Source: Flammeovirgaceae bacterium UBA2366 (lineage in GTDB: Bacteria > Bacteroidota > Bacteroidia > Cytophagales > Cyclobacteriaceae). Taken from it: a DNA stretch of 64,000 nt. A program made the translations under genes and the position numbers. Shown here one piece after another: positions 1 to 8,793 of the stretch. Numbering within the stretch: the first letter of the stretch is position 1; every line of letters begins with the position of its first letter. Under the pieces are notes generated by a model. That model had not been told where the DNA came from and made no database searches. It saw nothing but the letters and a program-made list of their open reading frames with translations. The stretch is taken from contig DDTK01000015.1 in NCBI GenBank assembly GCA_002344065.1, positions 124,001 to 188,000 on the forward strand, given 5' to 3'.

Positions 1-1
1 G

Positions 2-538
2 GTTTCAGTTACGTACGATATGGCCATTGAAGAACATGATCAGGAGGGCAGGGTAGTAACGGCTGAGTTTGATTCGTTTTTCCTGGTTACCGTTTACACA
101 CCCAATGCAGGCGAAGGATTGAAAAGACTGGATTATCGTGCTAAATGGGATGAGGAATTTCGCAAGTATGTGGTTGGCCTGAACCGCAGAAAGCCCGTGA
201 TTATTTGCGGTGACCTGAATGTGGCACATCAGCCTATTGACATTGCGCGTGCAAAAGATAACTACAACAAATCAGCCGGCTATACCCAAATTGAAATTGA
301 TGGCTTTCAAAAATTATTGGATGCCGGGTTTGTCGATACCTTCCGGCATTTTCATCCCGATGAGGTAAAGTATACATACTGGAATTACATGTTCAATGCG
401 CGCGCCCGGAATGTGGGCTGGCGAATAGATTATTTCATTGCCAGTAAATCTTTGCTCGATAAAATTAAATCAGCAACAATCTACAATGAGTACTACGGGT
501 CCGATCATTGCCCGGTAGGGTTAGTTATTGAAGTTTAG
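2..538 (+). CDS. xth: Exodeoxyribonuclease III (5' end cut by window)
   Basis: DNA repair nuclease of the exonuclease III / AP endonuclease family (endonuclease-exonuclease-phosphatase fold), acting on abasic sites and 3' ends in the cytoplasm. The reading frame is open from the first bases of the window, so the start lies upstream. About 178 residues are visible against roughly 255 for the family, so about the first third is missing. Visible family motifs are EEHDQEGRV, the catalytic CGDLNVAH segment, WRIDYFIAS and the C-terminal SDHCPVGL holding the catalytic Asp-His pair. The stop overlaps the end of the convergent gene at 535-807 by four bases. The call is secure at family level. Confidence 0.95.
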   Translation, partial: VSVTYDMAIEEHDQEGRVVTAEFDSFFLVTVYTPNAGEGLKRLDYRAKWDEEFRKYVVGLNRRKPVIICGDLNVAHQPIDIARAKDNYNKSAGYTQIEIDGFQKLLDAGFVDTFRHFHPDEVKYTYWNYMFNARARNVGWRIDYFIASKSLLDKIKSATIYNEYYGSDHCPVGLVIEV

Positions 539-807
539 TTCAGAAAGTACAGCACAAAAACAGTTACCGAAAGCAATTGAAATAGCTTCTGCACACGCCT
601 GTCGGCTTTGTAAGCTGACCACCCGGTGGCCAATCCGAGTGTTAAGAAAAAGGCAAAATCCATAAAGAACCGTAAGGGTGTTTGATCATGCCAGGAGCCA
701 AATGGAAGTTGGAAGTTTAATTCCAGTGATGCGAATTGAGTAAGAGAAAACAGGGCAATCAGAAAGTGAAGAACCGCACAGCCAATACCGATGTGTTTTG
801 CTTGCAT
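535..807 (-). CDS. Small membrane protein coupled to murA
   Basis: No family recognised. It encodes 90 residues with three hydrophobic stretches (about residues 5-25, 47-65 and 75-90) and a short basic loop between the second and third (KADRRVQK), so an inner-membrane protein is likely. Its ATG shares one base with the murA stop (TGATG at 805-809), a classic arrangement for translational coupling. It is therefore almost certainly made from the murA transcript. The 3' end overlaps the convergent exonuclease gene by four bases. A role in envelope synthesis is suggested only by position. Confidence 0.7.
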   Translation of the reverse strand: MQAKHIGIGCAVLHFLIALFSLTQFASLELNFQLPFGSWHDQTPLRFFMDFAFFLTLGLATGWSAYKADRRVQKLFQLLSVTVFVLYFLN

Positions 808-2114
808 CAGTTTATTCGTTCAATGTCAGCGCCTAAGGATTTCAACCGTCCGTCAATATTTTGATAACCCCGGTCAATCTGGTCGATACTGGAAATTTCA
901 CTAACGCCATTTGCCGATAAGGCAGCAATCAGCAATGCTACCCCTGCGCGAATATCAGGTGAAGCCATTTTTATTCCGCGCAAAGAATGTTTTCGGTCCA
1001 ATCCAATAACTGTGGCGCGGTGCGGATCATTCAAAATAATCTGTGCGCCCATGTCGATCAGTTTATCTACAAAGAAGAGCCTGCTTTCAAACATCTTTTG
1101 GTGAATGAGCACTGTTCCCTTGGCTTGAGTAGCCACTACCAAAACTATACTGATCAAATCCGGAGTAAAGCCTGGCCAGGGAGCATCGGCCACTGTGAGT
1201 ATTGACCCGTCAATAAAGGTTTCAATTTCATAATGCGTTTGTGCCGGGATGTGGATGTCATCGCCCCTGAACTCCATTTTTATACCCAGCTTTTTAAAAA
1301 CATCGGGTATCATGCCCAGCATATCAATACGGCAATTCTTAATGGTGATTTCCGATTGCGTCATGGCCGCCAACCCAATGAAGCTACCAATCTCAATCAT
1401 GTCGGGCAGCAGGGTATGTTCGGTGCCATTTAACTTTTCCACTCCTTCAATGGTAATGAGGTTGGAGCCAATGCCACTGATTTTAGCGCCCATGCGGTTA
1501 AGCATCAGGCAAAGTTGTTGAAGGTAGGGCTCGCACGCTGCATTATAAATCGTTGTTGTGCCTTTTGCCAACACAGCTGCCATAATAATGTTGGCTGTTC
1601 CGGTAACAGAAGCCTCATCCAACAGCATGTACGTGCCCTTGAGGTGACTGGCATCAATGTGAAATAGCTGATCGTTCGATTCGAAATTGAATTCGGCTCC
1701 CAGTTTTTGAAATCCAATAAAGTGAGTATCCAATCTTCTTCTCCCGATTTTATCGCCACCCGGTTTAGGAATATTAGCCTTTCCGTAGCGGGCTAATACA
1801 GGACCAAGTAACATAACCGAGCCGCGAAGGGCTGCTGCTTTGGTACGGTAGGCATCGGTTTCTAAAAATTCTGTATGGATTTTTTTTGCCGTAAAACAAT
1901 AAGACCCAGTGTTAAGTTTTTCAACCTGGCAACCCAAATCGCCTACTAACTCAATCAGTTTGTTGACATCACGAATGTCAGGAATATTGTGTATGGTTAC
2001 CGGTTGATCGGTGAGGAGTACGGCACAGATAATTTGAAGCGCTTCGTTTTTGGCGCCTTGTGGCGTTATCTCACCCTTCAGTTTTTTACCACCCTTAATT
2101 CGGAATATACTCAT
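807..2114 (-). CDS. murA: UDP-N-acetylglucosamine 1-carboxyvinyltransferase MurA
   Basis: Catalyses the first committed step of peptidoglycan synthesis: enolpyruvyl transfer from phosphoenolpyruvate to UDP-GlcNAc, in the cytoplasm. The 435-residue length fits the EPSP-synthase-like family. Substrate-binding Lys22-Asn23 are seen in GAKNEAL. The loop that carries the catalytic Cys115 in E. coli (PGGCTIG) reads PGGDKIG here, so Asp121 replaces the Cys. This substitution is known from naturally fosfomycin-insensitive MurA enzymes (Mycobacterium, Chlamydia, Borrelia), so insensitivity is predicted. It is followed by a coupled small membrane protein and preceded, after a palindromic repeat, by a DUF4290 gene on the same strand. 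Confidence 0.97.
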   Translation of the reverse strand: MSIFRIKGGKKLKGEITPQGAKNEALQIICAVLLTDQPVTIHNIPDIRDVNKLIELVGDLGCQVEKLNTGSYCFTAKKIHTEFLETDAYRTKAAALRGSVMLLGPVLARYGKANIPKPGGDKIGRRRLDTHFIGFQKLGAEFNFESNDQLFHIDASHLKGTYMLLDEASVTGTANIIMAAVLAKGTTTIYNAACEPYLQQLCLMLNRMGAKISGIGSNLITIEGVEKLNGTEHTLLPDMIEIGSFIGLAAMTQSEITIKNCRIDMLGMIPDVFKKLGIKMEFRGDDIHIPAQTHYEIETFIDGSILTVADAPWPGFTPDLISIVLVVATQAKGTVLIHQKMFESRLFFVDKLIDMGAQIILNDPHRATVIGLDRKHSLRGIKMASPDIRAGVALLIAALSANGVSEISSIDQIDRGYQNIDGRLKSLGADIERIN

Positions 2115-2231
2115 GTAGTCAATTAAACAATTAGTAGCTAAACAATTAACAATATTAAATATTTTCGATGTCTATTCCACCACACCCAAATTACGAATTG
2201 TTAACTGTTAGAGGCCATCCCAAAAATGTTG

Positions 2232-2323
2232 GCGTCATTGCGATCCGTCACAGGCGGAGAAGCAATCTCGGATTTTAGAAGATGAACACAGGATTGCTTC
2301 GGTCGTTCCTCGCTAGCAATGAT
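2232..2323. repeat. Dispersed palindromic repeat, GTCATTGCGA type, copy 1
   Basis: Imperfect inverted repeat of about 92 bp between murA and the DUF4290 gene. The left arm contains GCGTCATTGCGATCCGTCAC and AGAAGCAATC; the right arm contains GATTGCTTCGGTCGT and GCAATGAT. A close second copy lies inside 17914-18070. No open reading frame is involved. It resembles the short non-coding palindromes scattered through many genomes of this phylum. Confidence 0.75.
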
Positions 2324-2341
2324 GTACATTTCAGATAGCTT

Positions 2342-3028
2342 CTAATCCCTTCGTCTGCGATTCTTATTCTTGTTGAAAGGTTTTTGATGGCGATGTTTGC
2401 CACTTGCTCCATTGTTCCGGTCGCGCTCACGTTCGCCTTGTACGGGCTGTAGTTTTTTCTTTTCGCGGTAAAGCATCTCGAACAGGTTTTCTTCACGCAC
2501 CTTATCGATGTTCAGGGTAAGTTTACCTTCAGACATGATTTTAATATCATTCAGAATTACGGAGTCGTCAAGGTTTTCCTTATTCCAGGCCCCAAAGAAG
2601 GTTTTCATTAGTTTACCCAGATAGATGATGGCTTCTTCCCGCTCTGCCGGGTCCTCTTTCTTCATAGCCTCTTTCACCAGCTTTTCTATGTTCTTACCAT
2701 AATGTTTAAACCGCACCTTGCTTTGAGGGTAGTCCACTTTCATAGGTTTTTTAAAAAGCACCTCTGGCTCTGGTACAGGGTATGGATTGTTGATATCCAG
2801 GTTGAAATCGGCTATGATGTACAGATCATCCCAAAGGCGCTGAGGATTTTCTGGTTGATCTTTCAAACTTGGCGTTAGCTGTTTGATCAGTTCGATCAGT
2901 GTGGCGGCTAGTTCGGTTCGCTTATTTTTGTCTGGCACGCTACGGATGTACTCCACTAATTTCTGAACGTTGCGTCCGTATTCTTTTAAAATAATGTGGG
3001 GTCTTGCGGTGTTGTATTCGCCTATCAT
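2342..3028 (-). CDS. DUF4290 family protein
   Basis: Function unknown. 228 residues; the sequence matches my recollection of the DUF4290 family, found in Bacteroidota and often beside murA. Residues 1-180 are mixed charged and hydrophobic and look like a soluble helical domain. The C-terminal 40 residues are very basic and low in complexity, ending in NRRRRD, and could bind nucleic acid or the ribosome. There is no signal peptide or membrane segment. It lies 47 bp downstream of pcrA and upstream of murA on the same strand, so pcrA-DUF4290-murA may be one unit, although a palindromic repeat separates it from murA. Confidence 0.8.
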   Translation of the reverse strand: MIGEYNTARPHIILKEYGRNVQKLVEYIRSVPDKNKRTELAATLIELIKQLTPSLKDQPENPQRLWDDLYIIADFNLDINNPYPVPEPEVLFKKPMKVDYPQSKVRFKHYGKNIEKLVKEAMKKEDPAEREEAIIYLGKLMKTFFGAWNKENLDDSVILNDIKIMSEGKLTLNIDKVREENLFEMLYREKKKLQPVQGERERDRNNGASGKHRHQKPFNKNKNRRRRD

Positions 3029-3075
3029 GTAATTGGATTTATAGGTTCAGAAACGTAAAAACCAGTGTTTCTGCC

Positions 3076-5346
3076 TTAATTATGAATTCTGAGTTTAGCA
3101 AAGCTAAGTAATAAGGTCTTCTCGCCAAAATCGTCAAATAGTATTTTAGCCTTCCGGTCGGCCCCGGAATCATCCATTTTGGTTACGGTTCCATAACCGA
3201 ATTTAGGATGCTCCACCTTCATGCCTTCCTGAAGTACGGAGGTGTCACTCGGTGCAAAGTCGCTGGGAGCCTTATACGAGGTGGCTGACTTTTGAACAGG
3301 TGCTGAGGTGGTTGTTCGTTTGATGCCATTCACCAGCGACCGCGCGTAATTTCCTGAGGGGCGCGGAGAGGATTCCAATCCGCTGAACTTTGTGCTGACT
3401 TTGAGGTAACGCTGATCGAGGTCATCTAAAAAACGGCTGGGCTCACAATTTTTCAGTCTTCCGAAACGATAACGTGTAAGGGCATACGATACAAACAAAC
3501 GCTTTTGTGCACGGGTAATGGCTACATAAAAAAGTCTTCGTTCTTCTTCCAGTTCGGCCCGGCTGCTGAGCATCATTTGTGAGGGGAACAAATCTTCTTC
3601 CAGGCCAACAATGTACACGTATTTAAACTCAAGACCTTTCGCCATGTGGATGGTCATCAGCGTAACCTTTTCCGGATCTTTATCCTTGTCTTCATCTTGT
3701 CCGGTAATCAGTGATACATCTTGAAGGAAGGCGCTTAGCGATTTGTCGGTTTTCTCCGGATCGTCTACATATTCCTTAATGGCGTTCAATAATTCCTGAA
3801 CGTTTTCATAGCGACTTAATCCTTCTACGGTCTTATCTTCATACAATTCACGCAGTAAACCTGAACCTTTAGAAATTTCAAAGGCTGCATCGTAAGCATC
3901 TTTTCTTTCAATCTCGATACTGAAGCGTTTGATGAGTGTAACAAAATCATCAATCGCTCCGGCTGCGCGGCCGCCAATAAACGATGAAGCATTTTGCAGC
4001 ACTTCCCAAATAGATATGGCGTGGTCATTGGCGGCAATAACAATCTTATCAACGGTGGTATCGCCAATGCCCCGCTTGGGTAAATTGATTATTCTTCTGA
4101 AAGAAGCTTCATCATTTTGATTGAGGGCAAAGCGGAGGTAGGCCAGTAAATCTTTAATTTCCTTTCGTTGATAAAACGATAACCCGCCAACCACTTTGTA
4201 TTTGATGTTCATCCTGCGCAAGGCTTCTTCTATTGCCCGCGACTGGCTGTTGGTTCGATAGAGGATGACGAAGTCGCTGAACTTGAGCTGGTGCTGCATC
4301 TTCTCCTCAAAGATGGACGAAGCCACCAACCGTCCTTCTTCATTATCCGAAACGGCTTTGATGAGTTCCACCAGGTTTCCCTCTTCGTTGGCCGTCCAAA
4401 CCGTTTTAGGAAGCTGTGCACTGTTTTTTTTGATTACGGAGTTGGCTGCTTCTACTATGGTTTGTGTGGAGCGGTAATTCTGCTCCAGCTTAAAAACTTT
4501 CAGGTCAGGATAGTCGCGTTCAAAATTCAGTATGTTGGTGATATCCGCTCCACGGAAAGCGTAAATACTTTGCGCATCATCACCCACCACGCAAATGTTT
4601 TCCCAGCGTGAGCAAAGTTTGCGGATAATGAAATACTGGCACAGGTTGGTATCCTGAAACTCATCCACCAACACATATTTGATTCTGTGCTGGTATTTGT
4701 TCAGTGCTTCCAGATGTTCTTTAAAGAGCTTGTCGGTATTGAACAATAAATCATCAAAATCCATGGCGCCAGCCTTGAAGCAACGCAGGGCATAGGCTTT
4801 ATAGATGTTGCCCATTTCGGGGCGCATATTGGACGCGTCATCGCTTTTTAACTCCGGGTTGGCGAGGTACTCCTGCCAGCTGATCAACCTGTTCTTGGCG
4901 GCTGAAATTCGATTATACACCACATTGGCTTTGTAGGCGGCCTCATCAAGCCCCAGTTCCTTAACAATGTTTTTTATCAGTGTTTTGGAGTCGTCAGTAT
5001 CATAAATGGTAAAGCTGTTGGGGTAGCCCAACAGGTGCGCTTCGGCCCGAAGGATGCGCGCAAATACCGAGTGAAACGTACCCATCCACAGGTTTCGGGC
5101 CTCACCTCCCACAACGGTTTCAATGCGCTCGCGCATTTCTTTGGCGGCCTTGTTGGTAAACGTAAGCGCCATAATGCTGAACGGATCCACCTGCTTATCG
5201 CGAATCAGGTGGGCAATGCGGTAGGTCAGTACACGGGTTTTTCCTGAGCCGGCCCCGGCAATGATCATGGTGGGGCCTTCGGTGTTGATTACTCCCTCAC
5301 GTTGCGCTTCATTCAGTTGATCCAGGTAATCCATATCGGGGTGCAA
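3076..5346 (-). CDS. pcrA: UvrD/PcrA-type ATP-dependent 3'-5' DNA helicase
   Basis: Superfamily 1 DNA helicase for nucleotide excision repair and clearing of replication forks; cytoplasmic. 756 residues, normal for UvrD/PcrA. Walker A GAGSGKT is at residues 31-37, Walker B is VDEFQDTN, followed by GDDAQSIYAFRG (motif III), QNYRS (motif IV), TIHMAKGLEF (motif V) and VAITRAQKRL (motif VI). The C-terminus has the EHPKFGYGTVTKM segment seen in PcrA-type proteins. The start chosen is the first ATG (MHPDMDY); a second ATG four codons in is equally possible. UvrD and PcrA cannot be told apart with certainty here. Confidence 0.95.
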   Translation of the reverse strand: MHPDMDYLDQLNEAQREGVINTEGPTMIIAGAGSGKTRVLTYRIAHLIRDKQVDPFSIMALTFTNKAAKEMRERIETVVGGEARNLWMGTFHSVFARILRAEAHLLGYPNSFTIYDTDDSKTLIKNIVKELGLDEAAYKANVVYNRISAAKNRLISWQEYLANPELKSDDASNMRPEMGNIYKAYALRCFKAGAMDFDDLLFNTDKLFKEHLEALNKYQHRIKYVLVDEFQDTNLCQYFIIRKLCSRWENICVVGDDAQSIYAFRGADITNILNFERDYPDLKVFKLEQNYRSTQTIVEAANSVIKKNSAQLPKTVWTANEEGNLVELIKAVSDNEEGRLVASSIFEEKMQHQLKFSDFVILYRTNSQSRAIEEALRRMNIKYKVVGGLSFYQRKEIKDLLAYLRFALNQNDEASFRRIINLPKRGIGDTTVDKIVIAANDHAISIWEVLQNASSFIGGRAAGAIDDFVTLIKRFSIEIERKDAYDAAFEISKGSGLLRELYEDKTVEGLSRYENVQELLNAIKEYVDDPEKTDKSLSAFLQDVSLITGQDEDKDKDPEKVTLMTIHMAKGLEFKYVYIVGLEEDLFPSQMMLSSRAELEEERRLFYVAITRAQKRLFVSYALTRYRFGRLKNCEPSRFLDDLDQRYLKVSTKFSGLESSPRPSGNYARSLVNGIKRTTTSAPVQKSATSYKAPSDFAPSDTSVLQEGMKVEHPKFGYGTVTKMDDSGADRKAKILFDDFGEKTLLLSFAKLRIHN

Positions 5347-5393
5347 ATTAAGCGATCAAGAGCATGAATGAAGTTTCGGTTTATATTTTTTTG

Positions 5394-5552
5394 CGAGTAT
5401 CCGCTTGATGACCTAATTAACACCTCACCCCGTCCCTGCCTACCGGCAGGCAGGCTCGTACCTCGGACACCCCTCTCCTGCAATAGAAGGGAAGGGGTGA
5501 GGGGTTATTGTGATGATGCTCTATAATTTTAGGATGTTAAACGGATACTCAC
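5394..5552. repeat. Nested palindromic element with CACCTCACCCC core
   Basis: An element of about 158 bp fills most of the space between pcrA and the TcmP-like gene. The outer arms are GCGAGTATCCGCTTGATGAC on the left and the reverse complement of GTGAGTATCCGTTTAACATC on the right. Inside sits a second inverted repeat, CACCTCACCCC and GGGGTGAGGGG, and inside that a short palindrome CTGCCTACCGGCAGGCAG. The outer arms recur at 17914-18070 around a different core. Confidence 0.7.
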
Positions 5553-5619
5553 ATATTTTTTTCTGTATGAATTGAAATTATTCTTCCGATCCGTCTACTT
5601 TTGTTAAACCACTTTTTAG

Positions 5620-6468
5620 TTGACATCATTCGATAACTCTTTTTTTAATCACGATGGGTTTCCCATAACGGCAGCCGAGCCGTGGTTTAAAGTAAAAGTT
5701 CAACTCATCCAGCGGTATTTGCGATCTTTTGTTACCCATTGCGCTGAAAAATCGGATGAGATTATTGTGGTGGATTTATTTGCCGGCAGCGGGTTGTATT
5801 CGTTAGGCTATCAAAAGGAATTATTTGCCGGGTCTTGTCTCGCTTCGTTGCAGGCCGATCTTCCCATTTCGAAATGGATATTCTGTGAGCGCGATCCGGA
5901 ATTCGCGAAAGCGTTGAAGATCAGGGTTAACAAATATTTTAAGGGTAAAAATGTTTTGATTTTTGAAGATGTGTTGGAGAAACTGCCGGAGAAACTTCAG
6001 TATTATGTTCCGCAGTCAAAGAGGGGATACCGCGTAAGCGTGTTTTGCATAGTCGATCCATTTGCCATTGATGTGCCCTTTTCGTTGCTGGATACCCTGC
6101 AAGGCATGGGCTTTAGTTTTGTTGTTCCATTTACCTTCAGCCTGAACGACCGCCACAACTATCGTTTTTACTTAAACGAGCATAAGGAGAAATTAAAAAA
6201 ATACCTGGGCGGCTACAAAGACATTGAAAAGCTGGAGGACGTAAAGAGCAACCTGGAGTTTTACAAACGAACAGTGAGGATGGTGCGTAATAATATGCTG
6301 GTTTTGGGTATGAACAGTTCACTGGCTGTTCAGCGGATGGATTCTGGATTGATGGAATTGCCGATTTACTATATAGGAATTTTTTCAAAAGCATACCCGG
6401 CACGGGTTATCCAACGCGAGGTGGAAGAAACGGTTCACAATCAGTTCACCTTGTTTGATGCGGTGTGA
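5620..6468 (+). CDS. TcmP-like protein with methyltransferase-type fold
   Basis: Resembles the three-Cys-motif partner protein TcmP family, whose function is unknown. Of 282 residues, the N-terminal part (EPWFKVKVQLIQRYL) is followed by VVDLFAGSGLY (about residues 50-60), which looks like SAM-binding motif I of Rossmann-type methyltransferases. CERDPEF (motif II-like), FEDVLEKL and CIVDPFA (motif IV-like) follow. The only standard start is TTG at 5620, directly after an in-frame TAG; no ATG or GTG lies near the front. The usual TcmP partner (DUF5131) is not adjacent; the next gene is a DUF3109 protein with a CC motif. Methyltransferase activity is an inference from the motifs. Confidence 0.55.
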   Translation: MTSFDNSFFNHDGFPITAAEPWFKVKVQLIQRYLRSFVTHCAEKSDEIIVVDLFAGSGLYSLGYQKELFAGSCLASLQADLPISKWIFCERDPEFAKALKIRVNKYFKGKNVLIFEDVLEKLPEKLQYYVPQSKRGYRVSVFCIVDPFAIDVPFSLLDTLQGMGFSFVVPFTFSLNDRHNYRFYLNEHKEKLKKYLGGYKDIEKLEDVKSNLEFYKRTVRMVRNNMLVLGMNSSLAVQRMDSGLMELPIYYIGIFSKAYPARVIQREVEETVHNQFTLFDAV

Positions 6469-6588
6469 TTTACCAAGTGTTTAACGGCCCGGGAGCAATT
6501 TTAAATGACTCAACTGGTGATCTTACATTGTTTGACGATTATCCTGTTCCGAAATAATGCCTTATGTTTATACGCTTAATTAATACCT

Positions 6589-7164
6589 ATGATCAAGATC
6601 GGTGATGTGCTGGTGTCGGACGATATAAAAGAAAAGGAGTTCGTCTGCAATTTGGAAAAGTGCAAAGGTGCCTGTTGTGTGGAAGGTGACTATGGCGCAC
6701 CGCTTGAAGATGATGAACTGGACATCCTGAAAAAGATTTACCCGAAAGTAAAGCCCTACCTCACCCCGGAAGGAATAAAGGCCATTGAAGAGCAGGGTAC
6801 ACACGTGCTGGATGATGATGGCGATTTTTCAACTCCTACGATTGGTGGTAAAGAATGTGCCTATGCGTTGTATGATGATAAAGGCATATTGAAATGCGGC
6901 ATTGAACAGGCCTATTATGATGGTAAGATTACATGGAAGAAACCTATCTCCTGCCACCTTTACCCCATTCGCATCACCAAAAAGAAAAATTTTGAAGCGG
7001 TCAATTATCACAAGTGGAGCATTTGCTCACCCGCTTGCGCGCTGGGCAAAGAATTGCAGGTACCCCTCTATAAATTTCTGAAAGATCCATTGGTGAGAAA
7101 ATACGGACAGGCGTGGTATGATGAATTGGTACGTGAGATTGAGAAGGTAGAGGTTAGTAAATAG
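6589..7164 (+). CDS. DUF3109 family cysteine-cluster protein
   Basis: Function unknown; 191 residues. It carries a Cys cluster near the N-terminus (Cys20, Cys25, Cys29 and Cys30, spaced C-x4-C-x3-CC) and further cysteines in CAYAL, LKCGIE, SCHLYPIR and ICSPAC. This pattern is typical of DUF3109, related to the YkgJ-type CxxCxxCC proteins thought to bind zinc or an iron-sulfur cluster. No signal peptide is seen. It follows the TcmP-like gene by 120 bp on the same strand. Metal binding is a family-level expectation, not shown here. Confidence 0.8.
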   Translation: MIKIGDVLVSDDIKEKEFVCNLEKCKGACCVEGDYGAPLEDDELDILKKIYPKVKPYLTPEGIKAIEEQGTHVLDDDGDFSTPTIGGKECAYALYDDKGILKCGIEQAYYDGKITWKKPISCHLYPIRITKKKNFEAVNYHKWSICSPACALGKELQVPLYKFLKDPLVRKYGQAWYDELVREIEKVEVSK

Positions 7165-7189
7165 GAGGAGGCATCAACGCTGTTCAGGA

Positions 7190-7288
7190 CCTGTCTACCG
7201 CAGGCTGATAATCCCGAACCCGATACAAGGATTTAAAAATCCATTTTATCACTGTTTCTACATTGCAAATCCTCCTGTAGTAGACAGG
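7190..7288. repeat. Imperfect inverted repeat, CCTGTCTAC arms
   Basis: Perfect 9-base arms CCTGTCTAC (7190-7198) and GTAGACAGG (7280-7288) enclose about 80 bases with a smaller GGATTT/AAATCC hairpin. It lies between the convergent ends of the DUF3109 gene and accC. Probably another member of the intergenic palindromes of this genome. Confidence 0.5.
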
Positions 7289-7315
7289 CATCGAAGAGCA
7301 CGAATAGATATAAAT

Positions 7316-7340
7316 GAAAAAGCCCGAGTTACCGGGCTTT
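7316..7340 (-). terminator. Intrinsic terminator of the accC unit
   Basis: The stem AAAGCCCGG / CCGGGCTTT-like arms (AAGCCCG at 7319-7325 and CGGGCTT at 7333-7339) has a short loop and is followed by a T run when read on the minus strand. It sits 7 bp past the accC stop. Confidence 0.85.
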
Positions 7341-7346
7341 AAGTTT

Positions 7347-8696
7347 TTATTTCAGGTCGCTGAAATCAAACGAAGTCTCCAAAAACTTGGTGGTAAACTT
7401 ACCCGACCTGAAAATAGCATTGTCCATCAGCTTAATATGGAAGGGTATAGTGGTTTTAATGCCTTCGATCACAAACTCCTGTAACGCTCGCTTCATGCGC
7501 GTAATCACTTCCTCTCTTGATTGACCACTTACAATCAGTTTGGCAATCATGGAGTCATAATTAGGCGGTATGGTGTAGCCGGCATACACATGGCTGTCAA
7601 TACGCACGCCATGCCCACCGGGCAAGTGCAAGTTGGTAATTTTTCCGGGTGAAGGTCGGAAGCCGTTGGCCGGGTCTTCGGCATTGATACGGCATTCCAT
7701 CGAAAACAAATTCGGGAAATAATTTTTTCCTGAAATGGGTACGCCTGCGGCTACTTTAATTTGCTCTTTAATCAGGTCGTAGTCGGTAACTTCTTCGGTA
7801 ATGGGGTGTTCCACCTGAATCCGGGTGTTCATTTCCATAAAGTAGAACTTGCCGTGCTTGTCTACCAGAAACTCTATGGTTCCTGCACCCTCATAGTTAA
7901 TGGCCTGTGCGCCTTTAATGGCAGCTTCTCCCATTTGTTCGCGCAATTCCTGGCTTACAATGGGTGAAGGCGTTTCTTCTACCAGCTTCTGGTGCCTGCG
8001 CTGAATGGAACAATCGCGTTCAGAAAGGTGGCACACTTTTCCATATTGGTCACCTACAATCTGTATTTCAATATGGCGGGGTTCTTCAACAAATTTTTCA
8101 AGGTATAAGCCATCGTTCCCAAAGGCAGCACCGGCTTCGCGCCTGGCATCATCCCATGCTTTTTGAAATTCCGATTCATTGTTGATGATGCGCATGCCTT
8201 TACCACCACCGCCAGCAGTAGCCTTAACAATAACCGGGTAGCCAATGTCTTTTGCGAGTCTTACGCCTTCTTCCATGGAACTCAGCAAACCGTCTGAACC
8301 AGGAATGGTAGGAACACCGGCCTTCTTCATGGTGTCCTTAGCGGTTGATTTATCGCCCATGGCTTCAATCATGGCCGGGGTAGGGCCGATAAATTTTATT
8401 CCGTATTCGTGGCATATGGAAGAGAATTCTGCGCGTTCAGAAAGAAAACCATAACCGGGATGAATGGCATCGGCATTAGTGATTTCTGCGGCTGAAATGA
8501 TGCGTGGAATATTCAAATATGAATCTTTGCTTGGCGCTGCACCGATGCACACGGCCTCATCAGCAAAACGAACATGCAGACTTTCGCGATCGGCTGTGGA
8601 ATAAACGGCAACAGTTTTAATACCCATCTCGCGGCATGTCCGTATTACGCGCAGGGCAATTTCACCTCGGTTGGCTATCAGTATTTTTTTGAACAT
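7347..8696 (-). CDS. accC: Acetyl-CoA carboxylase biotin carboxylase subunit
   Basis: ATP-dependent carboxylation of biotin on AccB, the first half-reaction of acetyl-CoA carboxylase in fatty acid synthesis; cytoplasmic. The 449 residues are the normal length. Visible are the N-terminal ILIANRGEIALRVIRT, the glycine-rich ATP-grasp loop KATAGGGGKGMR, the ERDCSIQRRHQK segment, EMNTRIQVEHP with catalytic residues, and the MECRINAEDP C-terminal domain. It is the last gene of fabH-efp-accB-accC and is followed by a strong terminator. A 97-bp spacer with a palindrome separates it from accB. The carboxyltransferase genes accA/accD are not in the window. Confidence 0.97.
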   Translation of the reverse strand: MFKKILIANRGEIALRVIRTCREMGIKTVAVYSTADRESLHVRFADEAVCIGAAPSKDSYLNIPRIISAAEITNADAIHPGYGFLSERAEFSSICHEYGIKFIGPTPAMIEAMGDKSTAKDTMKKAGVPTIPGSDGLLSSMEEGVRLAKDIGYPVIVKATAGGGGKGMRIINNESEFQKAWDDARREAGAAFGNDGLYLEKFVEEPRHIEIQIVGDQYGKVCHLSERDCSIQRRHQKLVEETPSPIVSQELREQMGEAAIKGAQAINYEGAGTIEFLVDKHGKFYFMEMNTRIQVEHPITEEVTDYDLIKEQIKVAAGVPISGKNYFPNLFSMECRINAEDPANGFRPSPGKITNLHLPGGHGVRIDSHVYAGYTIPPNYDSMIAKLIVSGQSREEVITRMKRALQEFVIEGIKTTIPFHIKLMDNAIFRSGKFTTKFLETSFDFSDLK

Positions 8697-8701
8697 AAAT
8701 C

Positions 8702-8786
8702 AATTCAAGATTTAAGATTCAAGATTCAAAGTTCAGAATTACCCAAGCCTAATATTTTATCTTGAGTCTTGAATATTGAATCCTGA
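8702..8786. repeat. AT-rich inverted repeat between accB and accC
   Basis: Repeats of AAGATTCAAGATTCAA on the left and TTGAGTCTTGAATATTGAAT on the right form an imperfect palindrome. It lies inside an apparent operon, so it may lower or process the distal accC message; no function is shown. Confidence 0.5.
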
Positions 8787-8793
8787 ATGGTTA

